Position numbers and translations under genes: made by a program
Source of the DNA: Bryum argenteum
Lineage: Eukaryota > Streptophyta > Bryopsida > Bryales > Bryaceae
Assembly (NCBI GenBank): GCA_037043015.1
Contig: CM073321.1
Location: 41,684,420-41,748,419 of the forward strand
Direction of reading: 5' to 3'
Length of the DNA stretch: 64,000 bases
Notes under the pieces: generated by a model
Told to the model about the DNA's origin: nothing
Database searches by the model: none
What the model saw: the letters and a program-made list of their open reading frames with translations, nothing else
Part shown: positions 1 through 11,062 of the stretch, in pieces
Layout: each line of letters starts with the position of its first letter
How positions within the stretch are numbered: position 1 is the stretch's first letter

Positions 1-860
1 AATATGAATTTCATGAATTATTAACTGTTAATTTAAAATTACTGGTAATTATTGTATTGCAATTTACAGGTGATCACTACTTGTTCATACACTCAAATGA
101 ACAATAACTGACAATACAACAAATTTTATGCTGAAAAGGGAGCCTAAGAATTGGCTCAAAAATCTAAGGAAGGCATACATGTTTCACAATTCACCATTCA
201 TTAAAAGGTAAGGTTTGAGGCTATCTTAAAACAATGATCGTGAATATTGCACAGAACTGCAATATATGCTACATTAAATTCAAAGTTTTTCTAAAATTAT
301 CCCTTTTGAAAAAAGTGATGAAACTTATAGAAAACTGTATATTTAATTTTTTCAAATTTTATTTCAATTTTCCCATATTTCTATGTAAAAGAGCAATTTT
401 TCTTAGCAATCCTAATATCGCAAGGTTTTTTTAGTATATAATATTCTTAACACGTGTATCACAAATATATGGTCTTATTTAGGAATTTTAGCAATGATAA
501 TCATATAACTATTCACACTTAAAGGAGTTTCTGTAAATGTTGACATGTAGATTCGATACTTCTATAATGATATTTTTCAAATTATTTCATTTTTGTAACT
601 AAGAACGGTATAGGGTTATGCAAGTACAACAATCCTATTCTTGTATTATATAGATTTTACATTTCACTTATTATTCAAAGTTTGAACGTATTGAAATGTT
701 TGCAAAAAACTCATAGCGTGTGGATTCCTTTTTTCGAAGTTATAAATGTTATGAATATCATTATCTTTTTTTATAGAATACTTATTCTAGGATTTAAAAA
801 TATCATTTCTCACCTTATTTTGATTTCGTATGTATTAATTTAATTTTTGACCATAGAAAT
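1..860. other. AT-rich intergenic DNA, no gene seen
   Basis: Strongly AT-rich sequence with only short chance reading frames. I see no repeat boundary, RNA gene or recognisable protein. It precedes the GC-rich leader of locus A. Confidence 0.6.
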
Positions 861-863
861 GAA

Positions 864-1452
864 CTAATCTAATTCAATGTAAAAGCAAAAAACAAATAAA
901 AAAAACATAAATTCAAAAAAAAAGATAAAGAAAAAAGAAAACCAACCCCAAAAACCCGGGCAGCACGGGCAGGCCGGGCAGCCCTGAGCAGCGCGGGCAG
1001 CCGTCGAATGGCGGCGGGCCAGTAAAGGCCGGACAGCTTCCTCCTCCGCCAGCGCTCTTTCCGCCCGCCGACAGCTTCCTCCTTCGCCTTCGCGACCCTC
1101 CTCTGCGCCTCCGCGATCCTCCTCTTGTCCGCCTTCGCGATCCTCCTGCTCCGCCTCTCCTCCTACTCTCCGCCTTCGCGATCCTCCTGCTCTCCGCCCT
1201 TGCTGTGCGCCCGCGCTTGTTGTTGCGCCTGCGCTTGTTGTTGCGCTTGTTGTTGCTTCCGCACCTCCTTCTTTTTGCTCTCCTCCTGCTTTTTGTGCTT
1301 TTTTCGAGCTCCTTCCTCTGCGGACGCTTGTGGCTCCTCCTTTTCTCGACTGCATTTCGACGCGCATCATTGCTGCATCTACAGCGCATTTCCTGACGAG
1401 CTTCATTGTAAGTTGCTACTTCTTGAGTTTTAGGTTTTTGATTCAGTTTCAT
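864..1452. other. GC-rich low-complexity block, candidate promoter/leader of locus A
   Basis: Composition switches abruptly from AT-rich to C/T-rich DNA with repeated cctcctg, cgccttcgcgatcc and gttgttgcgc words. Both strands stay open, giving Arg/Glu-rich or Leu/Cys-rich translations that are composition artefacts. The block sits about 0.5 kb upstream of the first coding exon of locus A. Loci B and C also have GC-rich DNA upstream (55.3-55.6 and 63.2-63.7 kb), so I infer a promoter and leader region. No TATA box was identified with certainty. Confidence 0.4.
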
Positions 1453-1575
1453 TTTCGTGGCATTTTCAGTACAATGCAGGGCACAATGCTATGAAATGTT
1501 GCTCGCTCAGTAATGGAGGTCTTCTGATTTGTGGTTTTCGCGTCGAAATTTTTGTTTTTCTGCTCATCTTCAACT

Positions 1576-1829
1576 TTCAGCTCATTTAGCTCGGTGCTCA
1601 TTTAGCTCGATGCCCATTTAGCTGGATGCCAATTTAGCTTCATTAAAGTATTTAATTCTCCAAGACCACCAAGCCCATTTAGCTCGGCTCGAGCTAAATG
1701 GGCTTGACCTGCACCAAGGCAGTGAGCCCGACCTTGTTTGAGGTCCGTGACCATTTAGCTCAAGTCGAGCTAAATGGGCTTACTGCCCTGTTGCAAGTTA
1801 ACCCCATTTAGCTCGACTCGAGCTAAATG
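1576..1829. repeat. Locus-A palindromes, upstream cluster (3 full copies plus half-sites)
   Basis: Four tandem half-sites (catttagctcggtgc-like, step about 17 bp, 1576-1640) are followed by three full palindromes at 1671-1705, 1751-1778 and 1805-1829. The core arms are TTTAGCTCGA and TCGAGCTAAA. The copy at 1671-1705 is a 35-bp palindrome with 16-bp arms around a 3-bp centre. They lie just upstream of the first coding exon, in the 5' leader or an upstream intron. Confidence 0.9.
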
Positions 1830-1948
1830 ATCTCGCCACTTAATCTAAACATGTTAAAGTTCTTTCCGGTTTGATCGTCAAGATAATGACGACGTTCTAC
1901 TGCCCCTGTGAATCTTACATTGTGATTCTCATTTTTTGAATGACAGTG

Positions 1949-2476
1949 ATGCCGAGAACCAAACAAACTGCCAGAATTGTTCCGATGGCTGCGAATGCAC
2001 CTGCCGAGCCTGAAATCGACATGGAAGTGGAGCAGCAAGAGTCTGTTCCTGAAGTAATACTCCACTTCATATCGATGTTCCCATCTGCTGTATCCATTTA
2101 GCTCGAATCGAGCTAATTCGCTTTCGGTTATTTTGTTATCCACAGGTCACTTATAACATGCAAGCCCTGGAGGGATTCCTTTCAATAGTTCAACTCGAAG
2201 CACCAGACGATCTGCTTGCAGCTATTGCTGTGGACGCGCAATGGAGGAGGTTGTGGACCCCCAAGACGAATTCCATCAAATCTTGGTCGATTCGTCCGAT
2301 GAACAAGACCCATTTCTTCTTCTATCAACAATCGGGGTCTCATGGGGCATTTTTGCCTCTGTGTCTTGATGCCTTCATCGAACTTGTTACTTATGAAGAC
2401 GAATTCTTCCTGATCAAGTTCAAAGCAGTGGAGGTCGAAGATTTCGTCTTCACTATTGTATTTCCCCCAATAAAGT
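1949..2476 (+). pseudogene. Locus A, N-terminal exons: H3-tail-like start plus N-terminal domain
   Basis: Exon 1 (1949-2053) encodes 35 residues beginning M-PRTKQTAR, identical at seven residues (RTKQTAR) to the histone H3 N-terminus and at the same distance from Met, then turning acidic. GTAATA opens an intron (2054-2145) ending in CACAG. Exon 2 starts at 2146 in phase 0 and encodes a domain with PMNKTHFFFYQQ, which corresponds by position to VLLQQDEGREPYHFGIVV in locus C. At 2476 the exon is cut by the gypsy element; the reading phase is kept on the far side at 10173. The start was chosen because it is the first Met after an AG acceptor-like site and the frame continues through the intron. 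An exon further upstream cannot be excluded. Confidence 0.6.
2095..2116. repeat. Locus-A palindrome in intron 1
   Basis: Arms TTTAGCTCGA and TCGAGCTAA, lying inside the 92-bp intron between the H3-tail-like exon and exon 2. Confidence 0.9.
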
Positions 2477-3967
2477 TGTCGCGACCCTAATTACTCCAAC
2501 TCATTTTTTTTCTTCATAGTGAGCCTTACTTGGTAGCGGAATCCCGGCTCACTTAGTTGGTAGCAACCGGCCACGACTTTGCTAACACTGCACATGCCAA
2601 GCACACACAATGTTAGCACCATTTCTAGTCAAGGTGTCCAACCCACCTTGACTCCCCCAACTCATTACCCGGAACCCGTAAATCGGAACTCCCACAAAAC
2701 ACATGGGCATGCCACTTGGTGGCACGGGGCGGCCTTCCACACATGTCCAAGCTCCCAAGGGTGCTACTAATCACCCCCGGAGCTAACCGCCCTTATCCAT
2801 TGTCCAACTTCCCACTAGTCCCCTTCCACTCTTGTTTCTCACCCCATTCGGGACTTTGCCGGAAATCCTCCCGGAATCCGGCACTAGTTTTCCCGGGGAC
2901 TAGTTTGGAGCGGGACTCTTTCCAACCCAATGTTGCGGGATGCTCAAGAGCATCCCACAATGCCCAAGATGTAGGAGTGAGGCTTCCTTTCTATGCTTCA
3001 CCTTCTTGAGCCATTCCCGGTCACTCCCGGGAACCGGCACTACTTATCACGGGGACTAACTTGGAGAGGGACACTTCCCTACCCCATGTTTAGAGAGGCT
3101 CCAAAGCACTCTCTACTTTCCACAAGGTGCGGGAGTGAGGCCCCATCCCAAGCCTCACCCCTTGGAGCCACCCCGGCTCCTCAAGGCACCATGTCCAAGT
3201 GAGGAGGGAGACCACCCCTCCTCATAGTACTCTCTGGAGTCTTCGGTAGGCCCCCCCCTCTTGTGTTGAGGGGCCTTCCGTGACACACTTTTGTTTTGGA
3301 AGACCACCCGTTTTTGCCTTAGCCTCAAAAACGGGCCGTATCTTCTTCTCGGGCTAACTTGTAGCTCAGTTATCCAAATGGGACGTGCAAGCCCATTTTC
3401 GACATCTACTCTTTGAGTAGATGTCGATAGACTCCTCACTTGTCCCAATCGGAGCTCCTATAAGGGAGCTATGCTCCTCTGAACATTCGGGAGTCCCGGG
3501 AGGCAGCAGTCCCGGAGTCCCGAAGTCCCGATGCTTTGGAGAGCCATATCTCCCAAAGCATTGTTTTGCTCTTCACGAGCCTTAGCATTTTGGAAAGCTC
3601 TTGTCCAGAGCTTTCCAAAGACATGCAACATGCCGCCATCCATGAGGGAGGACATTTTGAGTCCCGAAAGGCAACACTCCCGAGTCCCGGAGTGTCCCGG
3701 AACGCGCTCCAACTTTGGAGAGTCATATCTCATGACTCACAACTCCAAATCGCGCGTTCTTTGGACCCATGGATGCGTGCTCAAACAAGGTTTCCATGCA
3801 TGTAAAACACGCCACCAAGTTCGTCCCGAGCACGACGCCATTGCGTGCTGTTTGCTCGGGACTCTCCTTGGTCACCTCACCTTGTCTCTTGCCAAGCCCG
3901 GGACGTCACTCCCGGGTCCTCTCGGCTCACCACGGTGTTCGGGCATCCTTTGGAAAGGGATGTGACA
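2477..3967 (-). repeat. Left LTR (3' LTR in element orientation)
   Basis: About 1491 bp, starting TGTCGCGACC and ending GGATGTGACA, nearly identical to 8681-10167. A purine-rich tract (plus strand ctcacccccacca, 3968-3980) adjoins it internally, as expected for a polypurine tract. Confidence 0.95.
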
Positions 3968-5008
3968 CTCACCCCCACCAAACAGCGTCGATGCCCTCAT
4001 CGACAATCTCTCTTGTCGGCAGTACCAAGTTCTTGAGGTAGCCGCCTCCTTGGCACTTGCACTGCGTTCCAGGGTAGCTAGCCCCGCAATGCTCCAAGCC
4101 TCCTTTTACTTGGAAAATGGCTAAGTCTCAAAGGTGGCACCCGATAGGTCTAAGGTCCTTTCCACCCAAGGACTTTCCTTGGAAGGACCCACATAAACTA
4201 GACCTATCCTCTTTGAGACTCACTTGGAATGCCCCAATGGCCCCAAGTTAGGCTCAACTAGCCCATCATACTCACATGACTTAGGATTGAATTCAAGGCT
4301 AACCAACACTTTCTTGGTCGCAACACCAAGCCCTCTTTTCAAACACTTAGGCTCTCAAGTGGTGAACTTTGCTCGCCTAGGGGTAATGCTAAGTCCCGCC
4401 CGACCTAGCCTTTGCTTCACTCTACCGAGACATGGGTGATCAAGCCATGCGTTGACGATGGTCAACCCGCAAAGGGCACTTTTATGAGCCCGTGCCACTA
4501 CCTTGCTCCCGCCCGAGCAAGTCCTAAGCTTAAGAGTCGTGGAGGTTCACCCACTCACAACTCCCAAGCCAAGGTCCCCTGTTTTTGCAAACATTCCAAG
4601 TATTAGCTTGGCGTATCCTTCAACCTCTTCTAACCAACCTAGCAATCCAAAATGAGATTAGGACTCATCTCACTTCCAACATGCAATCAAGGAACTTGCC
4701 AAAGAACTTAATTGTCAACCAAGTATTACAACATGTGCCATTTGCACCATTTGCACCAAGTGCTAGACAAAACTTAGGCCAAGTATACACAAGTGTGGTG
4801 ATTCACCCCCACTTCAAAGGTTGATGTCCTCATCAATGCTTTCTCGGTGTCTTGGATCTCCGTTGGCTTTCATACCTTTCCACCATCTCCTTTACATTGG
4901 CCATGTACTTGGCCTCAACTCATGTTGCTTCCTTCTCATGGTACCCCGCCTCTTCACCAAGTATTATTTGCCCTTTTTCTTGGTGATCCGGCGATTTCAT
5001 AATGCCTT

Positions 5009-8000
5009 TTACTCCAAACTCCAAGTGATCACCAAGTAGTTCGGGTGGAGGCCGCAACACTTGTTTGCGTTCGGCCTCACCTTATCTTTGTGATATGGCT
5101 TGAGTAATGACACATGGAAGGTGGGATGAATCATGGTCTCCGGTGGTAAGTCCAACTTATACACATCCTCAAACAACCGTGTTGCAATGACAAATGGACT
5201 CACATACTTTGCCATGGATATGGGAGTCAAGCCATCCGGTAAGGTGAGATTTTTCACATTCTTCTACACCTTTTAGCCCTCCTCATACTCCTCATGGCGC
5301 CGCCCTTTGTTAACTTGTTTCACATATCTCTTTGGGCCTTGTCTAGGTTTTTCATGGTCCTTTTCAATAAGTTGCTATCTCATGGCTACCAAGTCTTTTG
5401 CACCTTAGCTTTGTTCCATCTCCGATTGCAATCCATTCAAAAGCTAGGTTGTTAGGCATAAGTGGCTTCACACATAAGCCACCTTGGGCGTGATTGACTC
5501 ATAGCACCATGCCTCAATGCATTATGGCTACAAACCGCCAAACCCAAGTAATCACTTCGATCACTTTGGTCTTGGCAACCCATGGTGCCGGCACCAAACA
5601 CTTGAAAAAGGAGCACCACCTTGTCAAAAGCGGTCACCATCTCTTTTGTTGGCTCCATCCTTGCCAACTACCAAAACCTATCCACCACCACAAAGATGGC
5701 GTCACTTCCTCGTGACTCCGGAAGGCTTGTAATAAAATCCATGGAGACACACTCCCATGGACCATCCCGGATAGGCAAAGGCCGTAACAAACCCACGTGG
5801 TTTTGATATGGCGCCGGTTGGCTTGATATTCAAGTGATACAAGTCTTCACATAATGGGCAATGTGTTCCTTCATTTCGGGCCAATAGAACTTCTTTGAAA
5901 CCAAACATATGGTGGAATTCTCCCCCCTATGCCCGGCCAAGCGGTTGTCATGCTCCTCCTTGAGCACACTCAACCTCCACATGCCCTTTGGAACACACAC
6001 CCTATTTTGCTTTAACTTGATCATAGATTGATGAAGCCCGATACCTTTGGGCTTCATGCCACACCTAAGTTCACTTAAGAACTTTTGAGCCTCGGGGTCT
6101 TTTAAATACGCCTTTCTTATCCGTTTTGCCAAATCACCTTCTCCCGCATACATCACTCTCAAGACTTGCGTGGTATTTGACTTATGTTCACCTTCCAACC
6201 TAGTGCATCCGGCGCCCGTTCACTCGGCCCGGCTTGTGAATCAACTCCACATTTATAAGCACTAAGGTAACATGCCACCTCAATTGCTTGGGTGTAACTT
6301 AGGCTTATGTTTCAAAGTACTTAAATGAAACATTATTGGTGAATACCTTGATCTCATAGAGACCAAGGTAATGTTGCCATGTCTTCAAACAATGCACCAT
6401 GGCAACCATCTCCTTTTCATGCGTTGGCCAATTGATTTGAGTGCCTTCAAATTTCTTGCTCTCAAATGCAATTGGCCTTCCTTCTTGCATGAGTACTCCC
6501 CCGATGGCAAAGTCTCTTGCATCGGTGTGCACCTCAAAAGGCTTATCAAACTCCGGGAACTTCAATACCGGCGGGGAGGAGAGCTTCTCCTTGTTTTTTT
6601 TTTTTTTTTTCAAATGCTTGCACACATGAATCGGTCCCATCCAAGGCCAAGTTTTTCTTAAGCAAACCGGACATGGGCTTAACAATCTTGGAGAAGTTCT
6701 TTATGAACCTCCCATAATAATAGGCCAACCCAAGCAATGACTTCACTTCCCTTTGTGAAGTGGGTTGGCTCCCCTTCTTGATGGCTTCCACCTTCTTGTC
6801 CTCCGGTTTGACACTTTGCCCCGTTATGATGTGTCCCAAGATCTCCATCTCTAGCAAGCCAAACTCACTCTTCTCCCCATTTGCATGTAACTTATTGTCC
6901 CTAAGTTTTTTGAGCACAATTGCAAGGTGCTATGCATGCACTTCCGCCGTTTTGGAGATCACCAATATGTCATGAATGTAACGATGACAAGCCCATCCAT
7001 CTCTTAATGGAATATCGTATTCATGAGGGTTGTGAACATTGATGGGACGTTGCACAACCCAAAAGGCATCATCAAAGCCTTCACCACCTCCCAAATACAC
7101 TTGGGAGGTGTGGAGTTAGAAGTGGACTTATTCCCTTCAACTCCCAAATCGGTCCTTAGCATCATCTAGAACCGGTTTTCCTCTAACTCCTCCAAGTTCA
7201 CCAAGTTGCTTCTACTCCCTAACATGTTGGGAGCCTTGGTGAACTCAAACTCAATCTCCTTGCCTTCGGGGTTGGCAACCACTCTCAATGGCCACCTCAT
7301 TATCTTTACCCCATAGATATAAAAGGAAGTCTTACATAAGATGAGACTAATCCCATCCATTTCACAAACCTTGAAGTTTTCCACAAAGGTGAAGTTTTGG
7401 CACTTCACTTCTACTTCCGTTGCTACAAGGAACGTTTGGTGAGGCTTGCCTCTTTGCAAACCTCATTTAGATGAGCTTGCTTACTCAAATGCAAGCCCAT
7501 CCTCTTCGATGCTTTCAGGGACTTATGAAGGAGTCGGTTGCCCTTTTGGTTAGGAGCAATGCATTGCCATGTGGCCCTCTTCACCACAATTCAAACAAGT
7601 AATGTAACTTGTCTCTTTTTATTATGGACTTGTCCCCACTTTGGGCTTGTCCTTGGCAAACTTGTCCTTCCCATCCTTGGAAGGCCTACTCTCACCACCC
7701 TAAAGCTTTTGCCAACCATTTTTCTTATGTTGACTCTTGGATAGTAATTTGCCTTGCTTTCCGGTTGAGGCCTCCTCTTTAGAGGCCTTTTGGTGACCTT
7801 CATCATCACCAATCCCTTTTGCCAACTTGAGCAATTTGGCACAAGTCTCCGGCAATCTCGGCATCTTGAATAATGCCCGCTCCACCCAACCTTAGAGTCC
7901 ATTGAAGAAAATGACCTATTTGGCCAATTCATCTAACTTCGGGAGCACATTCAAATGTGCATTGAAATCCTTCACATAGGCATGAAGAGTGCCCGTTTGC

Positions 8001-8356
8001 TTCAATTGCACAAGGGCCATGCCATCCCGAATCTCTTGGTACTCCGGGGTGAAGCGATCACTTAGGATCCCCTTGAAACCGGTCCAAGTCAAGTTGCTCA
8101 CCACTGCCGCGTTCTCATCCCGGTAACAAGTCCACCACAAAAGAGCATGCTCTTTCAAGAAGGTCACGGTAATGTTGATCTTGTCCTCTTCACGAGCTCT
8201 TTGGGCCTCAAAGTTGAGCTCAAGTTCCACAATGAAGTCCTTGACCTTGTTTACCTTGCCCAATCCCGTGAAGGAAGAGGGCAAGTTGGTCTTGCACAAC
8301 TTGCGGGAAGAAGGGCATGATGCCCTTCCTTTGAGCTCCTTAATCTCTTCTTCCAA
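5009..8356 (-). other. Gag-pol remnants of the gypsy element
   Basis: Recognisable blocks on the minus strand: gag capsid (about 7916-8356, with ALLWWTCYRDE-type and FTPEYQEIRD-type stretches), a protease-like block (about 7166-7459), reverse transcriptase (about 6546-6917, GLAYYYGRFIKNFS), RNase H (about 6305-6685, VHTDARDFAIGGVL), integrase zinc-binding part (about 5830-6198) and the integrase C-terminus (about 5009-5257). The coding region is fossil and broken. Confidence 0.85.
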
Positions 8357-8666
8357 GACTTGAAGAGTTTTGACAAGCTCATTGAACCATTCATCTCGTG
8401 CCTTCCGCTTGTGGCCGTGTTTCCGGAACGGGACTTAGAGGATTTTCTTCCTCCTCATGGTGAGTAACCTCCTCACCACTAGCAACTTCTCTTGGTTCCC
8501 CTTGCTCCTCTTTTATTTCCATCCGCACATTCGATGGACCTAAAGAAGACTCCTCATGAGGGCCAACCCCCGGCCTCAAAGGCTTGACTACGTGTCTTCG
8601 GGCCACATCGCGAGCTTCCGGCCTCTGGTGCCATCCTACTCTTGATTGGATCCCGTTGCGTAGCCT

Positions 8667-8678
8667 GCTCTGATACCA
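8667..8678 (-). other. Primer binding site, initiator-Met tRNA type
   Basis: On the minus strand TGGTATCAGAGC lies two bases inside the right LTR. This is the standard plant PBS for tRNA-iMet and fixes the element orientation. Confidence 0.9.
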
Positions 8679-8680
8679 AG

Positions 8681-10167
8681 TGTCGCGACCTAATTACTCC
8701 AACTCATTTTTTTCTTCATAGTGAGCCTTACTTGGAAGCGTAATCCCGGCTCACTTAGTTGGTAGCAACGGCCACGACTTTGCTAACACCGCACATGCCA
8801 AGCACACACAATGTTAGCACCATTTCTAGTCAAGGTGTCCAACCCACCTTGACTCCCCAACTCATTACCCGAACCCGTAAATCGGAACTCCCACAAAACA
8901 CATGGGCATGCCACTTGGTGGCACGGGGCGGCCTTCCACACATGTCCAAGCTCCCAAGGGTGCTACTAATCACCCCCGAGCTAACCGCCCTTATCCATTG
9001 TCCAACTTCCCACTAGTCCCCTTCCACTCTTGTTTCTCACCCCATTCGGGACTTTGCCGGAAATCCTCCCGGAATCCGGCACTAGTTTTCCCGGGGACTA
9101 GTTTGGAGCGGGACTCTTTCCAACCCAATGTTGCGGGATGCTCAAGAGCATCCCACAATGCCCAAGATGTAGGAGTGAGGCTTCCTTTCTATGCTTCACC
9201 TTCTTGAGCCATTCCCGGTCACTCCCGGGAACCGGCACTACTTATCACGGGGACTAACTTGGAGAGGGACACTTCCCTACCCCATGTTTAGAGAGGCTCC
9301 AAAGCACTCTCTACTTTCCACAAGGTGCGGGAGTGAGGCCCCATCCCAAGCCTCACCCCTTGGAGCCACCCCGGCTCCTCAAGGCACCATGTCCAAGTGA
9401 GGAGGGAGACCACCCCTCCTCATAGTACTCTCTGGAGTCTTCGGTAGGCCCCCCCCCTCTTGTGTTGAGGGGCCTTCCGTGACACACTTTTGTTTTGGAA
9501 GACCACCCGTTTTAGCCTTAGCCTCAAAAACGGGCCGTATCTTCTTCTCGGGCTAACTTGTAGCTCAGTTATCCAAATGGGACGTGCAAGCCCATTTTCG
9601 ACATCTACTCTTTGAGTAGATGTCGATAGACTCCTCACTTGTCCCAATCGGAGCTCCTATAAGGGAGCTATGCTCCTCTGAACATTCGGGAGTCCCGGGA
9701 GGCAGCAGTCCCGGAGTCCCGAAGTCCCGATGCTTTGGAGAGCCATATCTCCCAAAGCATTGCTTTGCTCCTCACGAGCCTTAGCATTTTGGAAAGCTCT
9801 TGTCTAGAGCTTTCTAAAGACATGCAACATGCCGCCATCCATGAGGGAGGACATTTTGAGTCCCGAAAGGCAACACTCCCGAGTCCCGGAGTGTCCCGGA
9901 ACGCGCTCCAACTTTGGAGAGTCATATCTCATGACTCACAACTCCAAATCGCGCGTTCTTTGGACCCATGGATGCGTGCTCAAACAAGGTTTCCATGCAT
10001 GTAAAACACGCCACCAAGTTCGTCCCGAGCACGACGCCATTGCGTGCTGTTTGCTCGGGACTCTCCTTGGTCACCTCACCTTGTCTCTTGCCAAGCCCGG
10101 GACGTCACTCCCGGGGTCCTCTCGGCTCACCACGGTGTTCGGGCATCCTTTGGAAAGGGATGTGACA
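8681..10167 (-). repeat. Right LTR (5' LTR in element orientation)
   Basis: About 1487 bp, TGTCGCGACC to GGATGTGACA, nearly identical to the left LTR. Followed by the AAAGT target duplication. Confidence 0.95.
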
Positions 10168-10172
10168 AAAGT

Positions 10173-10924
10173 CCGTTTCTCCCACGACTTCATCCGCAAC
10201 TATATGGTCGGGAAGGTCGATCCTACTCAGCTTCTTCATATCGTCACGAGATTGGAGCAAATCTTCCGGCAGCGCACTTACGTTCATGAACCCTACAATG
10301 AACATGGCTGTATCGGAGAAGGAAATCAAGTATGAGGAAGCGACGAAGTCTCTGAAGGACTATTGGGACAACTGTGCAGAGTGTTATGTCTTCGGTCGTG
10401 ACAATCCGCTTGACGTGTCGATCGACCTGCTCGACCCTGCCGAACCAAGGTTTATCGTGCGATCTCTGGAACCGGCCGGCATAGCGCATTACAAGATCAT
10501 CTTGATGAATTCCCTCGATGTTACTTCCAGGCAAACCATCATCATTATGCCGAAGATTAAAGATGAGCCTGAGATGTGGGATTAAGAAGATCTGGTCCAA
10601 TCTTGTCGGTTCCGAATTATCGACGGGCAGCACTACGTTGAGGCTGCGAAACAGTTGATTCGTGACAAGAAGATCGACGACTCGAAGATCCTTGCCCTTC
10701 AGACATGAAAAGCCCATGTTGTGTGGCATTCCGACATTAGCAAGATTCTGGACGTGTCGGCCATGGCCAACAAGACGAACAATGCTGGGACGTTCATACC
10801 TTCCTGGGCAACGAACATCATGGGCGCCAGAAAGGTTTGGGAAGACTATGGCCGCCCTCAAAAACTGAAGAAGCCGCATCGACGTGAAACACCGGTTGAA
10901 GTAGATAACCGGAAACGTTATGAG
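10173..10924 (+). pseudogene. Locus A, ParB/sulfiredoxin-like domain
   Basis: Continuation of exon 2 beyond the LTR insertion, in the same phase. The order of landmarks is KDYWDNCAECYVFGRDNP, RFIVRSLEPAG, SRQTIIIMPKI and then RIIDGQHYVEAAKQL at about 10615-10650. The last matches the [V/I]xDGxHRxxAA signature of the ParB/Srx fold (Box II of ParB-type domains), with Tyr in place of Arg. Loci B (INGQHRV) and C (INDGQHSVEAS) align around it with the same spacing to an upstream RQ(T/K)I strand. The frame carries two in-frame stops flanking the signature, so this copy is probably decayed. The exon ends GAG|GTATGA at 10924. Domain identity rests on motif and order, not on a profile search. Confidence 0.6.
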
Positions 10925-10999
10925 GTATGAGATTACTTGTTCTTTTCTTTTTCTGGTTGGCGTTGTTTGCATTCTCTGTCGACGTTTTTGGAGACGTCG

Positions 11000-11022
11000 T
11001 TTTAGCTCGACTCGAGCTAAAA
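11000..11022. repeat. Locus-A palindrome in the ParB/MTase intron
   Basis: TTTAGCTCGA and its mirror in the 138-bp intron (10925-11062) that separates the ParB-like from the methyltransferase-like half. Loci B and C have their own palindrome in the intron at the same position. Confidence 0.9.
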
Positions 11023-11062
11023 CAACATAGGTTGTTCCTTAATCGTTTAGGCTTCGGTGCAG

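Larger units (their letters stand above)
2477..10167 (-). mobile_element. Ty3/gypsy LTR retrotransposon (fossil, young insertion)
   Basis: A 7.7-kb element with two long LTRs, flanked by the perfect 5-bp target duplication AAAGT (2472-2476 and 10168-10172). Orientation is minus: the primer site complementary to initiator-Met tRNA lies beside the right LTR and a purine-rich tract beside the left LTR. Internal parts in element order are gag, protease, reverse transcriptase, RNase H and integrase, ending with the HPTFHVSLLKPY stretch typical of gypsy/chromovirus integrase C-termini. LTR ends are TGTCGCGACC and ATGTGACA. The two LTRs differ by roughly one percent by eye, which implies recent insertion. 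The coding region is broken in many places. It sits inside an exon of locus A. Confidence 0.95.

Noticed and set aside
864-1452. Arg-rich and Leu/Cys-rich open frames on both strands
   Set aside because: Frames stay open because the DNA is a low-complexity GC-rich repeat; no start context, splice signal or domain.
1949-2053. A histone H3 gene or pseudogene
   Set aside because: Similarity stops after nine residues and the following acidic sequence is unlike H3; a mimic or chance match fits better.
3155-3965. Protein-coding frames within the LTRs, repeated at 9.4-10.1 kb
   Set aside because: They recur only because the two LTRs are copies; they are non-coding terminal repeats.
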